From Deltaproteobacteria bacterium (GTDB lineage Bacteria > Desulfobacterota > DSM-4660 > Desulfatiglandales > HGW-15): 23,022 nt of DNA. The notes under the pieces were generated by a model. The model was not told where the DNA came from, did no database searches, and saw only the letters and a program-made list of their open reading frames with translations. Positions 6,664 through 14,456 of this stretch are shown here, piece by piece. The stretch is from assembly GCA_019308985.1 (NCBI GenBank), contig JAFDHB010000075.1:1-23022 (forward strand), written 5' to 3'. Both the position numbers and the translations under genes were made by a program. Numbering within the stretch: position 1 is the first letter of the stretch; every line of letters begins with the position of its first letter.

Positions 6664-7851
6664 TTAGTCAATGCCGCCCACCGCCTTTGAGACCTCCCAG
6701 GCCGCCTCTGTGAACTTGAACTGTGTTGAGGTCCTATAAGTATCATAGGCAAGTCGATAGTCATCAATCAGATGCTCCGTAAACGGCAAGTCGCACTTTT
6801 CAAAGAACTTTTCCCAGCCGATCCGTTCGGCCCAGTCCCCGATCCTCTCATATTTCTTGGCATCAGACACGTAGGCATTAAGAATCTTCTTGACTGCGTC
6901 GCATACCTCCGGGTACCTGGGATGATTATTGGGAAGGCCGGGGACGACCACTTTGGAGAACTTCGGCGGCGAAATCCTGTTGGAAACCTTCCCCCCTGCC
7001 ATTATGGTGACGCAATCACCTTCCTTATCCATAATGGGAAGCGCCATGCACATGGTATAACAGTTCCCACAAAACATGCATCGTTCCTCTTTTATCTTGA
7101 CGGTCTTTTTCCCCTCCTCCGTCTTTGCAGGAGATATTGCAGCCGTCGGGCATGAAGCGATGACCAAGGGTATTTCACAGACCGACTCAAGGACACTATC
7201 GTCTATGATGGGAGGCTTTCTGTGATATCCCAGCAGGGCAATGTCTGAGCAGTGAACAGCGCCGCACATGTTCAGGCAGCAGGCCATGGAAATCCTCACC
7301 TGGGCCGGGAAGGTCATCTGCCCGAAGTACTCGAACAGTTCATCCATCACCGCCTTTACCATTGCCGAGGCGTCCGTTGCTGGCGTATGGCAATGAATGT
7401 AGCCCTGGGTGTGGACTATATTGGTAAGCCCTGCCCCGGTTCCCCCAATAGGGAACTTGTAGCTCCCTGAGACGTGTTTCCTGCTCAAAAGGTCCTTTTT
7501 CAGCGCTTCCACCTTGTCCAGGCTGTCCACCATGAATTCTATGTTGTTCCTGGTGGTGAACCTCACATACCCGTCGCAGTGCTTGTCCGCGATGTCACAG
7601 ATTTCCCTTACATGCTCAACCGTCATAAAACGGCATCCGCCCACCCGTACGGTAAACACCTTGTCTCCCGTCTCCGAGACGTGAACCAGTATCCCCGGTT
7701 CCAGGATCTCGTGATATTTCCACTTCCCGTAATTCTTCTGAATGATGGGTGGAAAATATTGCCAGAAGTGCCTGGGGCCAAGGTCGGTCAAACGGTTTTC
7801 CATGGGTTTGTCCGGGTTGTATCTTCCTAGTCTTTCTTGAGATAGTGCCAT
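6664..7851 (-). CDS. dsrB: Dissimilatory sulfite reductase beta subunit
   Basis: DsrB is the catalytic half of the cytoplasmic alpha2beta2 sulfite reductase, which reduces sulfite with electrons passed through a siroheme-[4Fe-4S] centre. At 395 residues the protein is full length. The coupled cluster ligands are Cys154 (GYIHC) and Cys191, Cys192 and Cys196 (CCLNMC). A ferredoxin-type cluster domain follows, with [11 protein letters not shown] at 258-268 and the upstream Cys234 in SCPTAA. The C-terminal arm is present. ATG 7851 has GAGGAGGT about 8 bases upstream. It starts 24 bases after dsrA, typical of the strictly coupled dsrAB pair. Confidence 0.98.
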   Translation of the reverse strand: MALSQERLGRYNPDKPMENRLTDLGPRHFWQYFPPIIQKNYGKWKYHEILEPGILVHVSETGDKVFTVRVGGCRFMTVEHVREICDIADKHCDGYVRFTTRNNIEFMVDSLDKVEALKKDLLSRKHVSGSYKFPIGGTGAGLTNIVHTQGYIHCHTPATDASAMVKAVMDELFEYFGQMTFPAQVRISMACCLNMCGAVHCSDIALLGYHRKPPIIDDSVLESVCEIPLVIASCPTAAISPAKTEEGKKTVKIKEERCMFCGNCYTMCMALPIMDKEGDCVTIMAGGKVSNRISPPKFSKVVVPGLPNNHPRYPEVCDAVKKILNAYVSDAKKYERIGDWAERIGWEKFFEKCDLPFTEHLIDDYRLAYDTYRTSTQFKFTEAAWEVSKAVGGID

Positions 7852-7875
7852 TGTTTATTACCTCCTCATCTGTTC

Positions 7876-9297
7876 CTATCTAGCGTGTCTGGTTCGATAG
7901 TCTTCTATGGATCTCTTGAACCCGCCCGGTACATCTTCCTCTTTCCAGAAGATATAGGGATTGGACCGGGGTTCCCTGACCACCTGCGGCATGGCCGGGA
8001 TGGCCAGAACTTCCAGGAACTTGGGCAGACCTTGCCTCTGGATAAGCTCACCCAGGCGCTCACGGTTTTTCCCCTCTTCCATCCACCAATCCCACACAGG
8101 CTCTATGACTTTTTCCTTTATGTTGTCATATGGATGTTCCGTCTTCATGAAGGGGATGGTCAGAAGGGACATCTGCGCGCCCTCCAGGATAGGGGCCTTA
8201 GCGCCAAAAAGGATACTCACCCCGGTATCCTTGCCAGGCCTGAGGGCCTGGGGCATGACGTTGATACAATGCATGCACCGGTTACACTCCTTGTTGTCGA
8301 TCATCAGCTTGCCGTCTTCCATCCACATGCAACTCGTGGGGCACAGGTCGATGACCTCCTTCCGGATGTCGAACTTGCCCCAGTCCTTACCCCTGTGTGC
8401 ACCGCCGTTGGGGATTATCTCGCCGCCCATATAGGCCTTGACCGCCTCCTGATCAATGCGGATCTCGTCCCGCCAGGTACCTATGACCGACATATCGGCC
8501 CTGGCTATGGACGCCACGCAGCAATTGGGGCACCCATCGAACTTGAACTTGAACTTGTAAGGAAACGCTGGTCTATGCAATTCATCCTGATAATAATGAG
8601 TCAGTTCATAGCACATATCCTGTGTATCGTAGCAGGCCCATTCACAGCGTGCCTTGCCGATGCAACAGGAGGGTGTCCGCAGGTTGGATCCGGATCCTCC
8701 CAGGTCCTGCTGAAGGACATGCCCGAGCTCAAAGAAAATGGGCTCCAGCTGCTCCGTAAAGGTCCCCAGGAAGATAATATCCCCTGTGGAGCCGTGCATG
8801 TTCATCATCCCGCTCCCGCGGAACTCCCACAGATCACAAAGCGACCTCAGATAATCGGTGTTGTAAAACTTACTGGCCGGTTGATTCACGCGCATGGTAT
8901 GGAAATGGGCGATCGAGGGGAACTTGTCAGGCGCGTCAGAATACCTGCCGATCACCCCTCCCCCGTATCCGAAGACTCCAACGATTCCACCGTGCTTCCA
9001 ATGGGTTTCTCCGTGTTCAAAGGAGAGTTCCAGTTGGCCCAGCAGATCCTCCACCACGTCCCTCTCAATCATCAGCCGGTCTTTCCCGAGCTTCCTGCGA
9101 TGGAGGGCTTCGCGCTTGGCGTCCGCCACAAAGCTCGGCCACGGGCCCTTCTCAAGGTCCTCGCACATGGGGATATCATGCTTGATCTTGAAATTCTTTA
9201 ACTCCTCTTCTGTGTAGTTGTTCAACTCCTCATCACTATAGATTCTAACTTCTTGGTATTTGAGCTCTTTCTGCGGTTCCTTGGGTTCAAAAGCCAT
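7876..9297 (-). CDS. dsrA: Dissimilatory sulfite reductase alpha subunit
   Basis: DsrA pairs with DsrB in sulfite reduction. The 473-residue protein has the siroheme/cluster cysteines Cys212, Cys218, Cys256 and Cys260, with the same spacing (6, 38, 4) that I recall for Desulfovibrio vulgaris DsrA. It has the ferredoxin-domain cysteines Cys319, Cys338, Cys341 and Cys344; the fourth ligand comes from the CPTSC segment, so CxxCxxCxxxM is normal here. An N-terminal extension of about 35 residues precedes GPWPSF, rich in Glu and Lys, as in many non-Desulfovibrio sulfate reducers. ATG 9297 is preceded by AAAGGAGG; an in-frame start at 9345 is not needed. A strong promoter and operator lie about 200 bases upstream. 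Confidence 0.98.
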   Translation of the reverse strand: MAFEPKEPQKELKYQEVRIYSDEELNNYTEEELKNFKIKHDIPMCEDLEKGPWPSFVADAKREALHRRKLGKDRLMIERDVVEDLLGQLELSFEHGETHWKHGGIVGVFGYGGGVIGRYSDAPDKFPSIAHFHTMRVNQPASKFYNTDYLRSLCDLWEFRGSGMMNMHGSTGDIIFLGTFTEQLEPIFFELGHVLQQDLGGSGSNLRTPSCCIGKARCEWACYDTQDMCYELTHYYQDELHRPAFPYKFKFKFDGCPNCCVASIARADMSVIGTWRDEIRIDQEAVKAYMGGEIIPNGGAHRGKDWGKFDIRKEVIDLCPTSCMWMEDGKLMIDNKECNRCMHCINVMPQALRPGKDTGVSILFGAKAPILEGAQMSLLTIPFMKTEHPYDNIKEKVIEPVWDWWMEEGKNRERLGELIQRQGLPKFLEVLAIPAMPQVVREPRSNPYIFWKEEDVPGGFKRSIEDYRTRHAR

Positions 9298-9496
9298 TAT
9301 CAATGCCTCCTTTTGAATAATAAAAAAGGTTTCATTCCCCGACAAAGGGACTTCAGTTCATAATCAAAAATTTCTCTTCCTCTTCACCTCCTCCCCTGAA
9401 GACAAAAGTCGACCAGCATTTTGGCCTTACACTCTGGTGCCGCCCCGGCTTCCCAAGGGGGCCCTTTATCTCTTGATACCACAATCCATGAGATTT

Positions 9497-9512
9497 TGTG
9501 ATTTTTCTCACA
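9497..9512 (-). promoter_or_regulatory. CRP/FNR-type (HcpR- or Rex-like) operator in the dsrA leader
   Basis: TGTGATTTTTCTCACA is a perfect inverted pair TGTGA-N6-TCACA. With flanks it reads TTGTGA-N6-TCACAT, close to the TTGTGA-N6-TCACAA pattern shared by HcpR, Rex and other CRP/FNR-like factors. It is centred about 13 bases downstream of the predicted dsrA transcription start, so repression by blocking RNA polymerase is the simplest reading. Confidence 0.6.
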
Positions 9513-9524
9513 TTCGGCACAGGT

Positions 9525-9554
9525 TTTATAATCAGAATAGCACCAAATTGTCAA
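9525..9554 (-). promoter_or_regulatory. Sigma70-like dsrABD promoter
   Basis: On the minus strand, TTGACA (complement of 9549-9554) and TATAAA (complement of 9525-9530) are separated by 18 bases, or 17 if TTATAA is used. Transcription would start near 9518, leaving a leader of about 220 bases before dsrA. It is the best promoter match in the divergent region. Confidence 0.65.
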
Positions 9555-9795
9555 TAAAAAAACCACCAATTTATCATCATATGAAACAATCTCCGCCCTT
9601 TTTCAACCAACGATAAGGCCCAGGCAACCATCCCCTTTTATATAATGCCAATCCTCTGTAATAATGATATAAATACATGTAGGGATATTTGTCCAAAACC
9701 TGATCGACTTCATAGCTTTGTCCCTGGGAAATGAGCCAAGCAAGAGCATTGGGGCGAAAGACCCGCAAGTATGGAGCCAAGGTGGCCTAAGAACG

Positions 9796-11220
9796 ATGTT
9801 TATGTCACAACCCCGCATAGTCATCTCCGCCCTTAGGGGAGGCTCAGGCAAGACGATCCTCTCCTTGGGAATGGCAGCCGAATGGTCTGAAATGGGCTAT
9901 CGTGTCGCTGCCTTTAAGAAAGGCCCGGACTTCATAGATTCAGGATGGCTCAGCCTGGCCGCTGGAAGGCCGTGCCATAACCTCGATCCCTTCATGATAT
10001 CAAGGGAAGGGCTCCTGTATTCCTTTTTCCGAAATTCTTTGGACGCCGACCTGTCATTGATTGAAGGAAATCGTGGACTCTTTGACGGGATGGACCTAAA
10101 GGGCCGTTACAGCACGGCTGAGGTGGCAAAGTTGCTGAAATGCCCGGTAATAGTCATCATTGATGTCACCATGACTACCCGCACCGCGGCCGCCATAGTC
10201 ATGGGCTGCCAGAAATTTGATCCCGAACTTGACATTGCGGGGGTTATCCTAAACAGGGTTGCAGGCAAACGCCAGGCAGGTCTTGTGAAGGAGTCGATTG
10301 AGACCTATTGTAATATTCCGGTCCTGGGTCAAATCCCTAAATTGAAGCAGAATCCCTTTCCCGAAAGGCATATGGGACTGGTCCCTCACCTGGAAAGGGA
10401 GCAGGCAGAGAAGGCCGTTGAGTGGGCGAAATCCATCGCTGAAGACCACTTGGACCTTCAGAGAATCCTGGAAATAGCCCGCGGGGCAGGTCCCTTCCCC
10501 TATTCAGGGACTGAAGAGAAGGAGTTCCCCCTTCATGAGGACTCTCCCAAGATCACTCCCAGGATCGGGTTCATCAGAGACAAGGCCTTCTGGTTCTATT
10601 ATCCCGAGAACCTTGCTCAACTGGGAGAGCTTGGAGCACAGTTGGTCGAAATCAACAGTATCACTTCCGACAGGGTGCCGGAGGTTGACGCGCTTTACAT
10701 CGGCGGCGGTTTTCCTGAAGTCCAGGCCGAGTCCCTGTCCTCCAATGCCGATTTCAGGCACTGGTTGCGCGGGGCTATTCTGGGAGGGCTCCCGGTTTAC
10801 GCAGAATGCGGAGGTCTTATGTATTTGGGGGAAGGACTCATCCTTGGGGAGAGTTACTTTCCCATGGTGGGCGCCCTTCCCATAAGATTCAGGCTGGAAG
10901 AAAAGCCACAGGGTCACGGGTATACCATACTGAAAGTCAAGGAGAAAAACCCCTACTTTCCTGTTGGAGAGACCTTGAAAGGTCATGAATTTCATTACTC
11001 CCGTCCCATATTCGATGACCTTGGAGATGTCCACATGGTGTTCGAAGTTGAAAGGGGACACGGTCTTGATGGCAGGAGGGATGGCCTTACCAGGAGAAAC
11101 CTTCTCGCGACCTATACACATCTCCACGCCTTGGGATACAGGGCTTGGGCCGAGAGGTTCTTCGAGGCTGCAATGTTCTACAAGACCAATATTAAGGGCC
11201 ATTCAGACCCTCCAGGGTGA
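9796..11220 (+). CDS. dsrN: DsrN-type siroheme amidase, CbiA/CobB family
   Basis: The 474-residue protein is a glutamine-dependent cobyrinic acid a,c-diamide synthase homologue. The N-terminal half is a dethiobiotin synthetase-like ATPase with P-loop RGGSGKT (14-20) and VSALRGG/PDFIDSGW motifs. The C-terminal half is a class I glutaminase with Cys338 in YAECGGLMYLGE and His397/His400 in GHEFHYS. CbiA amidates the corrin side chains a and c; next to dsr genes the family is called DsrN and proposed to amidate siroheme for DsrAB. No cobalamin genes are nearby, so DsrN is favoured. ATG 9796 follows AAGGTGG by about 11 bases; 9802 is possible. In many sulfate reducers dsrN follows dsrABD, but here it diverges from it and precedes dsrC. 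Confidence 0.85.
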   Translation: MFMSQPRIVISALRGGSGKTILSLGMAAEWSEMGYRVAAFKKGPDFIDSGWLSLAAGRPCHNLDPFMISREGLLYSFFRNSLDADLSLIEGNRGLFDGMDLKGRYSTAEVAKLLKCPVIVIIDVTMTTRTAAAIVMGCQKFDPELDIAGVILNRVAGKRQAGLVKESIETYCNIPVLGQIPKLKQNPFPERHMGLVPHLEREQAEKAVEWAKSIAEDHLDLQRILEIARGAGPFPYSGTEEKEFPLHEDSPKITPRIGFIRDKAFWFYYPENLAQLGELGAQLVEINSITSDRVPEVDALYIGGGFPEVQAESLSSNADFRHWLRGAILGGLPVYAECGGLMYLGEGLILGESYFPMVGALPIRFRLEEKPQGHGYTILKVKEKNPYFPVGETLKGHEFHYSRPIFDDLGDVHMVFEVERGHGLDGRRDGLTRRNLLATYTHLHALGYRAWAERFFEAAMFYKTNIKGHSDPPG

Positions 11221-11333
11221 TTTTCTCCGGGGTTCATAGCCGGCCCAAACTTACCCGGAAACCCGTGGAAGGCTTTGCGTGGACGAGCATGGCCTATAAT
11301 GCAATTTTTTTCACAAGATGGGCAAAAGAAGCA

Positions 11334-11362
11334 TTGACATCGGGAAAAATATGAGCTATACA
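11334..11362 (+). promoter_or_regulatory. Sigma70-like dsrC promoter
   Basis: TTGACA (11334-11339) and TATACA (11357-11362) have the ideal 17-base spacer. The start would be near 11369, about 55 bases before dsrC. An additional TATAAT at 11295-11300 may be a second, weaker promoter. This allows dsrC to be expressed separately from dsrN. Confidence 0.7.
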
Positions 11363-11423
11363 AGATATCTGTTCCAATAAGGGCCTGAAATAATTACAGC
11401 AATCAAAAAGGAGGTCGCTTGAT

Positions 11424-11741
11424 ATGCCGACGGTTGAATTTGAAGGACACACTTTCAACGTGGATGAGGACGGATTCATTGATGATTTCAACAACTGGAA
11501 CGAGGCCTGGGTGAGACATGTAAAACAGACCGAGGGAATCGAGGAACTGACCGAGGATCATTGGAAAGTTATCAAAGTCCTCCAGGACTATTACAAGAAA
11601 AACGGAATTGCGCCCATGGTCCGGATCCTGTCAAAAGTGACGGGATTCAAATTAAAGCAAATATACGAACTGTTTCCCTCCGGGCCGGGGAAAGGCGCAT
11701 GCAAGATGGCCGGTCTGCCGAAACCCACTGGGTGCGTCTAA
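11424..11741 (+). CDS. dsrC: DsrC, sulfur-carrier partner of DsrAB
   Basis: DsrC accepts sulfur from DsrAB as a trisulfide between its two C-terminal cysteines, which the membrane DsrMKJOP complex is thought to reduce. The 105-residue protein shows both: Cys93 in KGACKMAG and Cys104 as the penultimate residue in PTGCV, so it is a true DsrC rather than a TusE- or RspA-like relative lacking one. The rest is family-typical (FNVDEDGFIDD, GIAPMVRILSK). AAAGGAGGT lies about 8 bases before ATG. It has its own promoter, which is common because DsrC is made in large excess over DsrAB. A hairpin terminator follows about 95 bases downstream. Confidence 0.97.
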   Translation: MPTVEFEGHTFNVDEDGFIDDFNNWNEAWVRHVKQTEGIEELTEDHWKVIKVLQDYYKKNGIAPMVRILSKVTGFKLKQIYELFPSGPGKGACKMAGLPKPTGCV

Positions 11742-11835
11742 TCCACGCTGGATGATCCCTTGACGGTTGACAACGCTCTCCTGGTCGGATAAAGGGGGCC
11801 TGCTGTAGGGAAGGGGGGCGAGGTGCATTCTTTGG

Positions 11836-11874
11836 AATAAGGGCATAGGAAGATACCTTTTCTATGCCCTTATT
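11836..11874. terminator. Hairpin between convergent dsrC and nitrilase genes
   Basis: AATAAGGGCATAG (11836-11848) and CTATGCCCTTATT (11862-11874) form a perfect 13-bp stem with a 13-base loop. Being symmetric with A/T at the base, it can end transcription from either side; the U-run is short on both strands, so efficiency is uncertain. Confidence 0.7.
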
Positions 11875-11917
11875 TCTTGAGCCCATGAGAGATCCCCGGC
11901 GGAAAAAGCCGCCAGAA

Positions 11918-12739
11918 TCACCCCTTGCATAGGTCCCTGTAAAGCCGGGGCCGGCGATGGGGCATAAAATAGCTCATGGAGTGTCTTCTCACACTGATTA
12001 AGTCTTTTTCCCTGAGCTCCGCCACAATCATCTTTTCGTGATTCCCCCTGTAACTGCCCAACAGTCGTCCCAGGGGGTCAAATATCATCACCACACCCGG
12101 AAAGTTATACCCTTCTCGGGTCTTTCCTACCTGATTGCAGGCAGCCACAAAAGTGCCGTTATCAAAGGCCCGGCAGGGCAAATGCCTGAGCCAGCTTTGA
12201 TTCTTTTCCATAGGGGAACCCCTGGGAGAGGCATGAGGGATAAATATGATCTCCGCCCCCTTCAGGGCCATCACCGTATAGATTTCGGGGAAGTGGGCCT
12301 CATAACAAAGACTTATGCCGAAGTTGACCTTTTCATAGGAAAAGACTTGGATGCTGTCTCCGGCGCTGTATTTCTCCTTCTCCTTCGGGGATAGGTGGGT
12401 CTTTCTGTATGAGCCCAGCAGTCCTGATGGGCCGGCCACGATTTGCGTTATAAAGGGCTTTCTTCCTTGGCAAGGCTCGGCGATGCCTGCAATAATCAAC
12501 AATCCCCTTTTCCGGGCTATCTCGACCACCCTTTCTACGGCGAGCTCAAAGGAGAAATCGTCGCTACTTCTTTCCGGATCATCGAGGGAGTAACCACTCA
12601 GGGAGAGTTCGGGGAAGCAAATTATATCCACGTCCATCTCCACGGCCTCATCCACAAAGGCCTTTGTCTTGGCCAGATTACCGTCTATATCCGATGTCTC
12701 TGAATGCATGCATACCGCTGCAATCCTCACATCTCTCAT
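11918..12739 (-). CDS. Nitrilase-superfamily (carbon-nitrogen) hydrolase
   Basis: The 273-residue enzyme has the Glu-Lys-Cys catalytic triad of the nitrilase/amidase superfamily: Glu in FPELSLSGY (about residue 45), Lys in YRKTHLSP (about 114) and Cys in SLCYEAHFPE (about 147), with VMIFDPLGRLLGSYRG near the C-terminus. The superfamily hydrolyses amides, nitriles or carbamoyl groups; the substrate cannot be read here. ATG 12739 was chosen because MRDVRIAAV is a normal start of the family, while the upstream TTG 12772 adds an unlikely leader. It is the last gene of the leu/ilv operon, 56 bases after the methyltransferase-like gene, so a housekeeping or repair role, such as omega-amidase or deaminated glutathione amidase, is possible but unproven. 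Confidence 0.85.
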   Translation of the reverse strand: MRDVRIAAVCMHSETSDIDGNLAKTKAFVDEAVEMDVDIICFPELSLSGYSLDDPERSSDDFSFELAVERVVEIARKRGLLIIAGIAEPCQGRKPFITQIVAGPSGLLGSYRKTHLSPKEKEKYSAGDSIQVFSYEKVNFGISLCYEAHFPEIYTVMALKGAEIIFIPHASPRGSPMEKNQSWLRHLPCRAFDNGTFVAACNQVGKTREGYNFPGVVMIFDPLGRLLGSYRGNHEKMIVAELREKDLISVRRHSMSYFMPHRRPRLYRDLCKG

Positions 12740-12795
12740 AGCTCTCTGGCTCCCTGCTGATCCCGGTAACAAGGTTTTCAGGGCCTTTTCATGCG

Positions 12796-13401
12796 CTACA
12801 GTTTCTTGGCAAGGATAATATACTTATCCACTATCAAGGGCTCGCCATTGTTTGAGGTATCGAACCGTCTGCCCGGATACGCGTTCCTCCCACTATAAAG
12901 GATGCGGTAGAGGGACTTTTCAAGGGCAACCTGGGCGGGTATGTGGTCGTTAAGCCAAAAACTGGTGAGGATAAGGGCCCCTTGCTCGTCCAGCAACTTC
13001 CTGGCCTGTTCAAAGATCCTGCGCCATTTCCTGGGCCCGTCACGGGAAGTGGCCAGATCCGGATGCTCAACTATAACGAGCTGAAAAGTCCCCTCTACAT
13101 GGTTCCCCAAGTCCTGGGCGTCGCACGTAATCAATGTCACCAAGTCACCCAACACCTTCCTTGCATCTCCGAAGGCATCCTCGTTTTGGTCCACGCCCAC
13201 GTAAACGGGAAAACCCAGCCCCTGGCCGGCCAAGTAAAAGGTAACCCCCAGAAAATTCCATTTCACGTTTTTTCCACACCCGATGTTGAGCACCCTTGGG
13301 TTCTTCCCCAAGGTGATGTCGTACCCTGACAAGTAGTCGGTCAATATCGACATCCATCGCCTGTCGGGTGTGCTTCCTTGGTCAAGGGTTAATCGGCTCA
13401 T
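12796..13401 (-). CDS. SAM-dependent methyltransferase-like protein
   Basis: The 201-residue protein has a Rossmann-like methyltransferase layout: motif I VLNIGCGKN (about 37-45), an acidic end of beta-2 in VYVGVDQNED (about 66-75), CDAQDL (about 93-98) and FQLVIVEHPD (about 106-115), followed by a helix-strand part with GALILTSFWLND. It thus probably binds S-adenosylmethionine, but the substrate is unknown and the second half lacks recognisable specificity signs. Its ATG overlaps the leuB stop by 4 bases (ATGA), indicating translational coupling, which is not expected of a textbook leucine pathway gene. Function remains open. Confidence 0.65.
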   Translation of the reverse strand: MSRLTLDQGSTPDRRWMSILTDYLSGYDITLGKNPRVLNIGCGKNVKWNFLGVTFYLAGQGLGFPVYVGVDQNEDAFGDARKVLGDLVTLITCDAQDLGNHVEGTFQLVIVEHPDLATSRDGPRKWRRIFEQARKLLDEQGALILTSFWLNDHIPAQVALEKSLYRILYSGRNAYPGRRFDTSNNGEPLIVDKYIILAKKL

Positions 13402-14456
13402 ATGTAACCAACTACCAGGTCTCCAACCTCGCTCGTTCCATATCCCATTTTTCCGGCATCAAGGCTTTCCAGGTCTCTCTCCACGGCCTTCTTTACCGCG
13501 CCGAGGAGCGTTTGCGCGGCTTCATTCTCCCCAAGATACTCAAGCATCATCTGTGCCGCACAGATTGCTGCAATCGGATTTATCTTGTTCTGCCCGGTAT
13601 ATTTCGGGGCCGAGCCCCCGATCGGCTCGAACATTGCAGTACCATCTGGGTTGATGTTTCCACCTGCTGCCACCCCCATACCACCCTGGATTATGGCTCC
13701 CAGGTCGGTAATAATATCGCCGAAGAGGTTACTGGTAACAATTACATCAAACTGCTCCGGGTTCTTTACCATCCACATGCAAAGGGCGTCAACATGCTGG
13801 TAGTTGGCCTCGATATCCGGGTATTCCCTGTGGACTTCATAGAATACCCTGGTCCATAGATCGGACTCGTAGATGAGGACATTATTCTTGGCGCAAAGGG
13901 TCAGTCTCTTCTTGGCGTTTCTGTCCTTACAATATTCAAAGGCATAGCGGATGCATCTTTCTACGCCTTTCCTGGTGTTGACGGACTCCTGGATAGCTAC
14001 CTCATCCGGGGTATTCTTTTTGAAGAATCCCCCTCCTCCAGCGTATATGCCTTCAGTGTTCTCACGTACCACCACAAAGTTTATGTCCTCCGGCCCCTTT
14101 CCCTTCAAGGGCGTATCCACGCCGGGGAAAAGGACCACCGGTCTGAGGTTGATGTAAAGGTCCAGCTCGAAACGCAATTTCAAAAGGATCTCCCTTTCAA
14201 GGATGCCGGGTTTGACATCAGGGTGACCGATCGCCCCCAAATAAATGGCATCCTTCTCTTTCAACTCCTCCAGGGTCTCATCGGGCAGGAGGATTCCCTC
14301 TTTGAGGAATTTCTCGCCGCCCAGATCGTATTCCTTGAACGCAAAGGAGATTTGGAATTTCTTTCCAAGGGCTTCCAGGGCCTTGATGCCCTCTGCCACC
14401 ACTTCAGGACCAGTTCCGTCACCACGTATCACTGCTATATCATATGTTCCAGACAT
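13398..14456 (-). CDS. leuB: 3-Isopropylmalate dehydrogenase (isocitrate/isopropylmalate family)
   Basis: The 352-residue protein belongs to the beta-decarboxylating dehydrogenases. It oxidises 3-isopropylmalate to 2-oxoisocaproate if LeuB. Substrate and metal motifs are present: the LRFELDLYINLRP segment with Arg95 and Arg105, VVVRENTEGIY with Arg131 and Tyr137, LCAKNNVL, and SNLFGDIITDLGA. The cofactor region reads NINPDG...GGSAPKYTGQNKINP; the Lys-Tyr pair resembles NADP-dependent isocitrate dehydrogenase, not the Asp-Ile of usual LeuB. ATG 14456 has AAAGGA about 9 bases upstream; the open frame to 14543 is not needed. The operon with leuA, leuC and leuD supports LeuB, though the sequence alone would also allow a D-malate or tartrate-type enzyme. 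Confidence 0.85.
   Translation of the reverse strand: MSGTYDIAVIRGDGTGPEVVAEGIKALEALGKKFQISFAFKEYDLGGEKFLKEGILLPDETLEELKEKDAIYLGAIGHPDVKPGILEREILLKLRFELDLYINLRPVVLFPGVDTPLKGKGPEDINFVVVRENTEGIYAGGGGFFKKNTPDEVAIQESVNTRKGVERCIRYAFEYCKDRNAKKRLTLCAKNNVLIYESDLWTRVFYEVHREYPDIEANYQHVDALCMWMVKNPEQFDVIVTSNLFGDIITDLGAIIQGGMGVAAGGNINPDGTAMFEPIGGSAPKYTGQNKINPIAAICAAQMMLEYLGENEAAQTLLGAVKKAVERDLESLDAGKMGYGTSEVGDLVVGYI

Larger units (their letters stand above)
9298..9795. other. Divergent regulatory region between dsrA and dsrN
   Basis: This 498-base gap holds no convincing gene. It contains the dsrA promoter and CRP/FNR-type palindrome listed separately, a leader of about 220 bases ahead of dsrA, and AT-rich sequence toward dsrN. 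The leader includes a GC-rich stretch near 9443-9469 (GGGGGCCC and CCGGGG segments) able to fold locally. On the plus strand TATAAT occurs at 9641-9646, but I see no -35 box at a suitable distance, so the dsrN promoter is unresolved. Confidence 0.7.

Noticed and set aside
8254..8292. Apparent loss of the fourth ferredoxin cysteine in DsrA (CxxCxxCxxxM)
   Set aside because: In this family the fourth ligand comes from the upstream CPTSC segment (Cys319), and the 19-residue spacing to Cys338 is normal.
7885..9201. A 438-codon open frame on the plus strand opposite dsrA
   Set aside because: It lies wholly within dsrA, whose cysteine ligands and family match are unmistakable; the antisense protein has no recognisable motif and no ribosome site that decides a start.
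9384..9569. A 61-codon minus-strand open frame with several cysteines upstream of dsrA
   Set aside because: It would span the dsrA promoter, with its start upstream of the -35 box, so it could not be translated from that transcript; no ribosome site was seen.
9641..9646. TATAAT as the -10 box of a dsrN promoter
   Set aside because: The bases 16-18 upstream do not resemble a -35 box and there is no extended -10 motif; I leave the dsrN promoter unresolved.
9577..9851. Minus-strand open frames of 67 and 82 codons upstream of and over the dsrN start
   Set aside because: They overlap the dsrN start antisense, have no recognisable family and no convincing start signal.
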